Shown here: positions 6,170-12,455 of the stretch, one piece after another | Layout of the letters: each line of letters opens with the position of its first letter | Numbering within the stretch: position 1 is the first letter of the stretch | Source: CAYGVT01 sp964353355 | Lineage (GTDB): Archaea; Thermoplasmatota; DTKX01; GCA-020343715 | Assembly: GCA_964353355.1 (NCBI GenBank) | Contig: CAYGVT010000128.1 | Coordinates: 1-12,455, forward strand | Reading direction: 5' to 3' | DNA: 12,455 nucleotides | Notes under the pieces: generated by a model | Database searches by the model: none | What the model saw: only the letters and a program-made list of their open reading frames with translations | What the model was told of the DNA's origin: nothing | Program-made: the position numbers and the translations under genes

Positions 6170-9169
6170 ATGGTGGGCGAGATAGTCCTGGATGACCCTG
6201 CATGGGGAACGGCCGTCGCGCTGCTCGGGGTGCTGCTCGCGGTCCTCGGCGCCATAGCGGTGGCCGCGGCCACGCGGCCGGTGTACCTCAGGATGGCGAT
6301 GCGCAACGCAGCGCGCAGGCCCACGCAGACCGGCCTGGTGCTGGCCGGCCTGATGGTCGGCACCCTCATCCTGTCGGGCGCGTTCGTCGCGAGCGACAGC
6401 ATGGAGTACCTCATCGTCAAGGAGAGCTACCGGCAGCTCGACGCCCTCGACGAGCTCGTCGCCACCCAGGGCCAGATGGCCTTCGACGTGTCCGTCTACG
6501 AGGCCCTCACCGCCGACGCGGGCGTGAGGGACGCGACGGACGGCCTCGCGCCCGTGATGTACATATCGGGCGCCTCCATCTTCGACGTCGCGTCGGGGCA
6601 GACAGAGGCCGGAGTGCTCGTGCAGGGCATGGACCCCGCCCTCGAGGACGGGTTCGGGACCTTCGTCACCAGGGCCGGTGCAAGGGTCGACGGTTCCGAC
6701 CTGGGGCCGAAGGAGGCCATCATCAACGAGCGACTGGCCAAGGCCGCGCTCGTGGAGGCGGGCCACCAGCTCCGCGTCTACTTCATGCCCCCGGTGGACC
6801 TCGCCAATGCGACGTCGTCCCCGGCCGCAGGGCCGCAGGGCGCGATCCAGATGTCCGTCCTGACCGTGACGCACGTCGTGCGCGACGAGGGCAAGGCGGC
6901 CATCAACAACGGCAGGACGCTGTTCGTCGCGCTCCCCACCGCCCAGTCGATGTGCGGGCTTCCCGGCCTCGTCAACGTCATCAAGGTGTCGAACCCTGGC
7001 GGCGTGGGCGGGGGCGAGGACGGCACGGCCGCGGCCGAGGAGGCGCTCGAGGGCGCCATCTCCTCCCTCGCCGCCACTGGCGTCCCGGGCGCGGCCGCCC
7101 TGGAGGTCTCCGCCTCCAAGAAGGACGCGGTCGCGGAGTCGGTCGAGAGCGCCGAGTCAATGAAGGACATGCTGGTCATGGCCTCGTCGTTCACCGTCGT
7201 CGCGGGCGTGCTGCTCATCGTGAGCATCTTCTCGATGCTGGCGGAGGAGCGCAGGAAGGAGCTCGGCATCTCCCGCGCCATCGGAATGCGGCGCACCACG
7301 CTCGTGAGGACCTTCGTCTTCGAGGGCGCGGTCTACAGCATCGTCGCAGCCGCAATGGGCACCGTCATGGGCCTCGGCGTGGGCTACCTGCTCATGAACG
7401 GCTTCCTCGCCGCGTTCAACGAGCAGTTCGACGTCCCGTTCTACTTCAAATCCTCCAGCCTGCTCATATCGTTCGTGACCGGCGCGCTAATCACGATTGT
7501 GACCGTGGCGGTCGCGTCCTGGCGCATAAGCAGCCTGAACATAGTGAGGTCAATCCGGTCGCTCCCCGAGCCGAGGCCGGCCAGGGGCAGCTGGCGTGCC
7601 CTCGCGCAGGGGGCCGCGCTGCTGGGACTGGGCGCCCTGCTCGCGGTCCTGGGCTTCGGCCCGGTCGATTCGGGCGTCCTGAGGACGCTCGGCCCCACAA
7701 TGGCGCTCCTCGGCGCCGGGCTCGTGCTGGGCGCGTGGGTCCGCACCGACGTCGCGCACACCGTGGCGGGGCTGTCGGTCCTCGCGTACGCGACGTGGGC
7801 GCTGTTCAACGTGGAGATGACCGAGAGCGAGGGCATGATGGGGCTCGTGGTGTCGGGCGTGCTAATGGTCGGCGGCGCGGTGCTCGCGCTCGTCTCGAAC
7901 TCGGCCGCGCTGGTCTGGGTCGTCTCAAAGGCGATGTCCGCCCTCCCCAAGGGCAGGGCCATCGCCGTGCCGGCCATAGCCCACCCGCTCAACAGGAAGG
8001 GCAGGACCGGCATGACGGTGGCGATGTTCAGCCTCATCATCTTCATCGTGATGCTCTTCGCCATCTTCTTCGCGACCTTCGCCCCCGACCTTGACAGGGA
8101 GGCGGGGGGGTACGACCTCTACGCGACGAGCTCGGTGCCCGTCCAGGACATCAGGAACCTGACCGTGGGCGGCGACGGCGCCGAGGGCACCGTCGTCAAC
8201 CACACGACGCTCGACGCATGCGTCGAATGGGCCGACGGGTTGGTCCTCCACATGCACTCTGGCTACTACAGGGTCGACGGCGAGGAGATTCCCGTCTACG
8301 GCCCGCCCTTCCACCAGCTTATGGGCATCGGCGAGGGCTTCGCCTCCCACACGACATACGCGCTCAAGACCCGTGCGTCAGAGTACGGCACCGACAGGGA
8401 TGCGTGGCTCGCGGTCGCGCGCGACCCCGCACTTGCCATCATCGACGCGAGCTCGGCCTCCGGTCCCGTGGCCATCGAGGTCGGGGACCTCGTGGAGCTG
8501 CCGGTGCAGGCCGGCTTCAACGGCACGCGGACGTTCCGCGTCGTCGGCGTCGCTGACGAGGCGCTGTTCACGGGCCTGTTCGTGCAGAGGGCCGCGGTCA
8601 TCACGGGCAACCCGTCCATCCGTGGCGACAACCTGTTCCTGATGACGGTCGTCCCCGGCGAGGACGCGGGGTCGGTCGCCCACGCGCTCGAGGCGGAGAT
8701 GTGCGCCATCGGGCTCAACGTCCGGACCGTCGGGTCCGTCGTCGAGGAGTACCAGGCGGGGATGGAGACCATCTTCCAGATGTTCGAGCTATTCATGGCC
8801 CTGGGCCTGCTGGTGGGCGTGGCCTCCCTCGGCGTGCTGTCGGTGAGGGCGGTAATCGAGCGCAGGCAGGAGATAGGGGTCATGCGTGCCATCGGCTACA
8901 CGAGGGGCATGGTCCTCGGGACGTTCTCGACCGAGATGATGTTCGTCACCACCCTCGGCATACTGGTCGGCCTCGTGGTGGGCGTCATCGCGGGCTACGG
9001 CATCTTCAACAGCAGCGCGGATGGCATGAGCGTGGGCTTCCAGGTCCCCCTCGACGACTTCGCGATGGTCTCGCTAATCGCCTATGCCGCGGCCGCCGTG
9101 TGCACCTTCGTGCCTGCCTGGAAGGCCTCGAGGACCAATCCCGCGGACGCCGTCAGGTGGGTGGAATGA
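6170..9169 (+). CDS. ABC transporter permease with two FtsX units and a four-helix insert
   Basis: This 999-residue membrane protein is the partner of the upstream ATPase. I chose ATG 6170 because a strong GGAGGGAGGGGGTGG stretch (6150-6164) precedes it; a GTG at 6143 overlapping the ATPase stop would add nine residues. Predicted helices lie near 13-34, 54-74, 335-357, 387-411, 431-451, 481-497, 506-522, 531-547, 557-579, 613-637, 868-891, 921-946 and 966-983. Helix 54-74 plus the next three form one FtsX unit, 613-637 plus the last three another; each has a large external domain after its first helix (about 75-334 and 640-867). The repeated cytoplasmic motifs EERRKELGISRAIGMRR (359-375) and ERRQEIGVMRAIGYTR (897-912) probably contact the ATPase, and the end NPADAVRWVE is typical. 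One chain therefore supplies both halves of the membrane channel. The four middle helices and the extra N-terminal helix are additions to the plain MacB plan. Confidence 0.93.
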   Translation: MVGEIVLDDPAWGTAVALLGVLLAVLGAIAVAAATRPVYLRMAMRNAARRPTQTGLVLAGLMVGTLILSGAFVASDSMEYLIVKESYRQLDALDELVATQGQMAFDVSVYEALTADAGVRDATDGLAPVMYISGASIFDVASGQTEAGVLVQGMDPALEDGFGTFVTRAGARVDGSDLGPKEAIINERLAKAALVEAGHQLRVYFMPPVDLANATSSPAAGPQGAIQMSVLTVTHVVRDEGKAAINNGRTLFVALPTAQSMCGLPGLVNVIKVSNPGGVGGGEDGTAAAEEALEGAISSLAATGVPGAAALEVSASKKDAVAESVESAESMKDMLVMASSFTVVAGVLLIVSIFSMLAEERRKELGISRAIGMRRTTLVRTFVFEGAVYSIVAAAMGTVMGLGVGYLLMNGFLAAFNEQFDVPFYFKSSSLLISFVTGALITIVTVAVASWRISSLNIVRSIRSLPEPRPARGSWRALAQGAALLGLGALLAVLGFGPVDSGVLRTLGPTMALLGAGLVLGAWVRTDVAHTVAGLSVLAYATWALFNVEMTESEGMMGLVVSGVLMVGGAVLALVSNSAALVWVVSKAMSALPKGRAIAVPAIAHPLNRKGRTGMTVAMFSLIIFIVMLFAIFFATFAPDLDREAGGYDLYATSSVPVQDIRNLTVGGDGAEGTVVNHTTLDACVEWADGLVLHMHSGYYRVDGEEIPVYGPPFHQLMGIGEGFASHTTYALKTRASEYGTDRDAWLAVARDPALAIIDASSASGPVAIEVGDLVELPVQAGFNGTRTFRVVGVADEALFTGLFVQRAAVITGNPSIRGDNLFLMTVVPGEDAGSVAHALEAEMCAIGLNVRTVGSVVEEYQAGMETIFQMFELFMALGLLVGVASLGVLSVRAVIERRQEIGVMRAIGYTRGMVLGTFSTEMMFVTTLGILVGLVVGVIAGYGIFNSSADGMSVGFQVPLDDFAMVSLIAYAAAAVCTFVPAWKASRTNPADAVRWVE

Positions 9170-9317
9170 TCCCTCGCGCCGTCTCCATTAGGTGGACCCT
9201 CCCCCGGCCTTCAGGCCTTGCGGCGGTCGCCCCTACTTCAAACGCTGTCCGTCCCAGGCACAGTACCAAGGACGCTCAAGCAATGGAGCAGGATACGTCG
9301 AACAGGGAGGGTCAAAC

Positions 9318-9503
9318 GTGGTCTGCCTGAAGGATGTATTGTTCGGCCGCTGGAAATCCAAGACAAGGCTCGTTTGCAAGGCTTGCCGACAAGAATATCA
9401 TGGTGTGCCGAACAAATGGGAGAGATGCCCCGAGTGCACTGAAAAGCTCCAAAATCGAATAGATGCGGCGAAGAGCGAAATGAGGTCAATCGGCCCCGCC
9501 TAG
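9318..9503 (+). CDS. Small zinc-ribbon protein, 61 residues
   Basis: I start this gene at GTG 9318 because GGGAGGG (9305-9311) is ideally placed before it; the frame is open further upstream to an ATG at 9192, but that stretch looks non-coding. The protein has CKAC at 20-23 and CPEC at 37-40 (numbered from the GTG-encoded first residue), a CxxC-x13-CxxC zinc-ribbon pattern, with aromatic and basic residues between and a charged helical tail TEKLQNRIDAAKSEM. An extra Cys is at residue 3. Such mini zinc ribbons bind nucleic acids or partner proteins, but no function can be assigned. Base composition differs from its neighbours: I count 98 G or C in 186 bases (about 53%), and it uses AAA, AAT, CAA and TTG codons that are scarce nearby. 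It lies 148 bases after the permease stop and before the flavoprotein gene on the same strand. Confidence 0.65.
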   Translation: MVCLKDVLFGRWKSKTRLVCKACRQEYHGVPNKWERCPECTEKLQNRIDAAKSEMRSIGPA

Positions 9504-9567
9504 CCCATTTGTCCCTCATCCCCGTCATCGAAGCCGTTAGATGGGTGGAGCGGGATACCGGGACTCG

Positions 9568-10377
9568 ATGGGCGCCGCCATCTTCTACTTCACCGGCACT
9601 GGCAACTCGCTGGCGGTCGCCAGGAGGCTGGCGGACCTGCTAGACGGGCCGGACCCTTCACCGATGGCCCGTCACCTGGGGGATGGTGAGGTCGCGTCCG
9701 GTTCGGACGTGGTCGGCCTCGTCTACCCGGTGCACCACTGGGGACCCGCCGACCTGGTGCTCAGGTTCGCGAGGCTCCTGAGGCCGCCCGAGGGGTCCTA
9801 CGTGTTCGCTGTCGCCACATACGGGAACCACTCGGGCAGGGCCTTCCAGGACCTCGACCGCGCGCTCCGGGTGAGGGGCCACGGCCTGGACGCGGGCTTC
9901 CACGTCAGGACGGTGCAGAACTACGTGCCGGTCTTCATGGTCCCCGACGAGGAGGAGCGGTGCGACATACTGTCCTTCGCCGGCATGACGGTCGATGATG
10001 TGGGACAGAGCATCGCGAAGCGGGGCAAGGGCGAGCGCGAGCACTGGTGGTGGCGGCCCAAGGTGCGGGCCTACTACCTCTCCTCCAAGGCAGGGCTGCA
10101 CGAGAAGGACCGGCACTTCATCGCCAAGGACGGGTGCGACTCGTGCGGGGTGTGCATGCGGGTGTGCCCCGTGAGGAACATCGCCATGGAGGGTGGCAGA
10201 CCAGCCTGGCAACGCCGGTGCGAGCAGTGCTTCGCCTGCATCCACTGGTGCCCGCGGGGGGCAATCGAGTGGGGCGGCGCCACCCAGGGGATGGGAAGGT
10301 ACCACCATCCCGATGTGACCGTGGAGGACATGGAGGCACAGGCGGTGAAGGGCAGCCCAAGCGCGCGTCGGATGTAG
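9568..10377 (+). CDS. EFR1-type flavodoxin-ferredoxin fusion protein
   Basis: This 269-residue cytoplasmic redox protein joins an N-terminal flavodoxin-like domain to a C-terminal ferredoxin. From ATG 9568, the first strand AAIFYF runs into the FMN phosphate loop TGTGNS (9-14), and VYPVHHWGPA and VATYGNHSG match later flavodoxin loops. Two four-Cys sets, C190-C193-C196-C200 and C218-C221-C224-C228, each CxxCxxCxxxCP, should hold two [4Fe-4S] clusters. An ATG at 9541 would add nine residues (MGGAGYRDS), but the downstream ATG fits the usual family beginning, and neither has a strong ribosome site. EFR1-family proteins are thought to shuttle electrons; the partner enzyme is unknown and no obvious redox enzyme is adjacent. 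It converges with hutU, leaving 34 bases between the stops. Confidence 0.9.
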   Translation: MGAAIFYFTGTGNSLAVARRLADLLDGPDPSPMARHLGDGEVASGSDVVGLVYPVHHWGPADLVLRFARLLRPPEGSYVFAVATYGNHSGRAFQDLDRALRVRGHGLDAGFHVRTVQNYVPVFMVPDEEERCDILSFAGMTVDDVGQSIAKRGKGEREHWWWRPKVRAYYLSSKAGLHEKDRHFIAKDGCDSCGVCMRVCPVRNIAMEGGRPAWQRRCEQCFACIHWCPRGAIEWGGATQGMGRYHHPDVTVEDMEAQAVKGSPSARRM

Positions 10378-10411
10378 TGTCCGAGGACCGCAAGGGCCTG
10401 GGGCATCTGCC

Positions 10412-12055
10412 CTACTTGCGCCTCATCGGGATGACGATGCCCTTCGCCTTCGCGAACCTGATGGCCCTCTTGTAGCCCGCGTCAGCATGCCTAAGCACCC
10501 CGAGCTGGGGGTCCGTCGTGAGCACGCGCTCGAGCCTCCTCGCGGCCGTCTTGGTGCCGTCGGCCACGATGACGACGCCAGCGTGCACCGAGTAGGGAAT
10601 GCCCACGCCGCCGCCCTGGTGGATGCTCACCCAGGTCGCACCCGAGGCCACGTTGGCCATGGCATTGAGCAGTGGCCAGTCCGCGATGGCGTCCGAGCCG
10701 TCGAGCATGCCCTCCGTCTCGCGGTTGGGGGACGCTACCGAGCCGCAGTCGAGGTGGTCGCGGCCGATGACCACGGGCGCGCCGACATCGCCATCCGCGA
10801 CGGCGTCGTTGATGGCCAGGCCCATGCGCGCGCGCTCGCCGTAGCCGAGCCAGCACACGCGCGACGGCAGCCCCATGTGCTTGACGCGCTCCCGCGCGAG
10901 CATGATCCATCTGACCAATGGCCTGTCCTTCGGGAAGAGCTTGAGCACGAGGTCGTCAGTGACGGCGATGTCGTCGGGGTCGCCCGATAGCGCGACCCAG
11001 CGGAAGGGCCCGCGACCCTCGCAGAAGAGCTCGCGGATGTATGCGGGCACGAAGCCCGGGAAGTCGAACGCGTTGGCGACCCCCGCCTCCTTGGCCTGCT
11101 GGCGGATGTTGTTGCCGTAGTCGAAGACGACCGAGCCGCCCGCCCTGAAGTCCAGCATCGCCCTGACGTGGCGCCCCATCGATTCCATGGCCATCCGGGT
11201 GTACTCCTCGGGGGCATCCCCGCGCAGCCGCAGCGCGTCCGCGAAGGCCAGCCCGCCCGGGACGTATCCGTTGAGCGCGTCGTGGGCGGAGGTCTGGTCG
11301 GTGACGACGTCGGGCAGGATGCCCTTGGCGGCGATGGCGGGGTGCGTCTCGGACGCGTTGCCGACGACGCCGATGGAGACGGCGCGGCCTGCCCTTGCCG
11401 CGTCCATGGCCTCGTCGACGGCCTCCCAGAGGTCGTGGGCCTTCTTGTCGACGTAGCCGGTCTCGAGCCTGCGGTCGACGCGCGTCTCGTCCACCTCGAC
11501 GCAGACCGCGGCACCGCCGTTCATGGTGACCGCGAGGGGCTGGGCGCCGCCCATGCCGCCGAGGCCCGCGGTGAGGACCCACCGCCCCTTGAGCGTGGTG
11601 CCGAAGTGCTTCTTGGCCAGGGCAGCGAAGGTCTCGTAGGTGCCCTGCAGGATGCCCTGGGTGCCGATGTATATCCAGCTGCCCGCGGTCATCTGCCCGT
11701 ACATGGTGAGGCCAGCGCGCTCGTAGAAGCGGAAGTTCTCCCAAGTCGCCCAGTGCGCGACGATGTTGGAGTTGGCGATGAGCACGCGGGGCGCGTCCGG
11801 GTGCGTGCGCAGCACGCCCACGGGCTTGCCGGACTGGACGAGGAGCGTGTGGTACCTGTCGAGGGCCCTCAGCTCGCGCACGATGGCGTGGTAGGCCTCC
11901 CAGTTGCGCGCGGCCTTGCCGGTGCCGCCGTAGACGATGAGCTCCTCCGGCCGCTCGGCGTTCTCGAGGTTGTTCATGAGCATGCGAAGGGCTGCCTCGG
12001 TCTGCCACGACTTGCATGTGAGCTTGGTGCCGCGGGGGGCGATGATGGGTTCCAT
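10412..12055 (-). CDS. hutU: Urocanate hydratase (urocanase)
   Basis: HutU converts urocanate to 4-imidazolone-5-propionate, the second step of histidine degradation, in the cytoplasm, using tightly bound NAD+ as an electrophile. The 547-residue length from the ATG at 12055 matches the family's roughly 550-560. Landmarks in this numbering are YGGTGKAARNWEAY (42-55), the nucleotide-binding stretch GLGGMGGAQPLAVTMNGGAA (164-183), GLPSRVCWLG (395-404) with C401 matching the conserved catalytic-region Cys (Cys410 in Pseudomonas putida), and RDHLDCGSVASPNRETEGM (432-450). The frame is open to an ATG at 12112, but the extra 19 residues (MTRPKTIKARPGITSAGIP) look unlike family sequence and cover an AT-rich promoter-like patch. 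No hutH, hutI or formiminoglutamate enzyme is in the window. Family identity is very secure. Confidence 0.97.
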   Translation of the reverse strand: MEPIIAPRGTKLTCKSWQTEAALRMLMNNLENAERPEELIVYGGTGKAARNWEAYHAIVRELRALDRYHTLLVQSGKPVGVLRTHPDAPRVLIANSNIVAHWATWENFRFYERAGLTMYGQMTAGSWIYIGTQGILQGTYETFAALAKKHFGTTLKGRWVLTAGLGGMGGAQPLAVTMNGGAAVCVEVDETRVDRRLETGYVDKKAHDLWEAVDEAMDAARAGRAVSIGVVGNASETHPAIAAKGILPDVVTDQTSAHDALNGYVPGGLAFADALRLRGDAPEEYTRMAMESMGRHVRAMLDFRAGGSVVFDYGNNIRQQAKEAGVANAFDFPGFVPAYIRELFCEGRGPFRWVALSGDPDDIAVTDDLVLKLFPKDRPLVRWIMLARERVKHMGLPSRVCWLGYGERARMGLAINDAVADGDVGAPVVIGRDHLDCGSVASPNRETEGMLDGSDAIADWPLLNAMANVASGATWVSIHQGGGVGIPYSVHAGVVIVADGTKTAARRLERVLTTDPQLGVLRHADAGYKRAIRFAKAKGIVIPMRRK

Positions 12056-12087
12056 GGGGATGCCCGCGCTCGTTATCCCTGGACGTG

Positions 12088-12100
12088 CTTTAATTGTTTT
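12088..12100 (-). promoter_or_regulatory. Possible TATA box of hutU
   Basis: On the minus strand AAAACAATTAAAG stands out in GC-rich DNA. It would start transcription near 12068, about a dozen bases before the preferred ATG at 12055, leaving a very short leader without a ribosome site. It lies inside the longer reading frame from 12112, which argues against that longer start. Confidence 0.45.
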
Positions 12101-12179
12101 GGGTCGGGTCATGCGATGGCCAGCGTCCAGGGGTTCGATGCACCATGGGCAGCGACCGCCGGCCCGGGGAGGTTAAATG

Positions 12180-12187
12180 TTAATATA
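12180..12187 (+). promoter_or_regulatory. TATA box of the downstream regulator gene
   Basis: TTAATATA, within the AT-rich stretch GGTTAAATGTTAATATAC, closely fits the archaeal box. Its centre is about 27 bases before the ATG at 12211, so the transcript should begin at or next to the start codon and be leaderless. No ribosome site is seen. Confidence 0.65.
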
Positions 12188-12210
12188 CCCATTCCACGCA
12201 ATCATGGCGC

Positions 12211-12455
12211 ATGCGACTCCTAGACAGCCGTATCCGTGTGAGGCACAGGTGCCCGTACTGCGAGTTCTCGGGGGCCTTCCCCGAGCTGCAGATGGCGCTG
12301 TGGTGCAACGGCGACACGGACGTGATGCGCGTCGTCGCCCCCGACCAGGACTACCTCAGGCGCGCGGTCGAGGCCGCGGGCACCTTCTTCGGGATGGAGC
12401 CGCTCTCGACCGACGAGCGGTCCTCGGTGCTCATGAGCAGGGACTGCGGGTGCCC
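12211..12455 (+). CDS. N-terminal part of a probable archaeal HTH-type (bacterio-opsin-activator-like) regulator, 3' partial
   Basis: Only the first 81 codons are in the window. The protein begins MRLLDSRIRVRHRCPYCEF, continues with SGAFPELQMALWCNGDTDV and ends at the edge after SRDCGC. A short basic strand, a CPYC pair, a PELQMALWCNGDTDV strand-turn and a following helix resemble the N-terminal domain of archaeal HTH-10/Bat-like one-component regulators. In those the helix-turn-helix is at the C-terminus, which here would lie beyond the window, so the DNA-binding part is not seen. C14, C17, C32, C79 and C81 could bind metal or sense redox state, but this is a guess. ATG 12211 sits exactly where a leaderless start should be; the earlier ATG at 12204 is in another frame. 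It diverges from hutU, so regulation of hutU is possible but unproven. Confidence 0.6.
   Translation, partial: MRLLDSRIRVRHRCPYCEFSGAFPELQMALWCNGDTDVMRVVAPDQDYLRRAVEAAGTFFGMEPLSTDERSSVLMSRDCGC

Noticed and set aside
6202..8094. A 630-codon plus-strand frame inside the permease gene
   Set aside because: It is an Arg/Gly/Pro/His-rich alternate-frame shadow, while the permease frame has well-formed membrane helices and family motifs.
9192..9317. N-terminal extension of the zinc-ribbon frame to an ATG at 9192
   Set aside because: The added 42 residues are low-complexity and Pro/Gly/Gln-rich with no motif, whereas the GTG at 9318 has an ideally spaced GGGAGGG.
10378..10411. A transcription terminator between the convergent flavodoxin-ferredoxin and hutU genes
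   Set aside because: The 34-base gap has no T-run on either strand and only a short AGGGC/GCCCT pairing with its edge, too weak to call.
11168..12223. A 351-codon plus-strand frame opposite hutU
   Set aside because: It is antisense to a highly conserved enzyme gene, and its composition (Gly, Val, Asp, Ala, His, Arg) is typical of shadows in GC-rich DNA.
1..12455. CRISPR arrays, tRNA genes, insertion sequences or a defence system
   Set aside because: No spaced direct repeats, tRNA-like folds, transposase motifs or recognisable defence enzymes were seen; the only tandem repeat is the coding KAP array.

Overview
The window looks like chromosomal DNA from a GC-rich archaeon. Likely transcription starts lie about 25-30 bases downstream of TATA-like boxes and not behind bacterial -35/-10 pairs. 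Several genes look leaderless or nearly so, others have GGAGG/GGTG ribosome sites, and arginine is often AGG. A Thermoplasmatota relative is the best guess, from the gene mix (urocanate hydratase, a probable archaeal HTH-type regulator, Ca-binding propeller surface proteins). No rRNA or marker gene confirms this. I see no mobile element, CRISPR array, tRNA or rRNA.

Layout from left to right. (1) The 3' part of an AMP-forming acyl-CoA synthetase (2-1675), ending in a Lys/Ala/Pro-rich tail encoded by tandem 9-bp repeats. (2) A small YwgA-like protein of unknown function (1725-2210). (3) On the minus strand, a large membrane-anchored surface protein (2179-5076) with seven Ca-binding propeller repeats, an ASPIC/UnbV domain, CARDB/PKD/Ig-like domains and a C-terminal membrane anchor; its 3' end overlaps the previous gene by 32 bp. 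(4) A 338-bp non-coding divergent region (5077-5414) with TATA-like boxes and two perfect inverted repeats. (5) An ABC exporter operon: ATPase (5415-6146) and a 13-helix double-FtsX permease (6170-9169). (6) A tiny zinc-ribbon gene (9318-9503) of lower GC. (7) A flavodoxin/2x[4Fe-4S] ferredoxin fusion of EFR1 type (9568-10377). (8) On the minus strand, urocanate hydratase hutU (10412-12055). (9) Diverging from hutU, the start of a probable regulator (12211 to the window end) with its own TATA box.

How the genes fit together. The ATPase and permease form one MacB/LolCDE-like transporter that probably works on lipids, lipoproteins or peptides at the cell surface. The divergently transcribed propeller protein may share control with it, but this is inference only. 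HutU performs the second step of histidine breakdown; no hutH, hutI or formiminotransferase is in view, so the pathway would have to be completed elsewhere. The acyl-CoA ligase suggests fatty-acid use or lipid turnover. Together these fit a heterotroph using peptides and lipids.

I did not find a clearly new multi-gene system. The most unusual observations are the histone H1-like tail on the acyl-CoA synthetase and the structured divergent intergenic region at 5077-5414.
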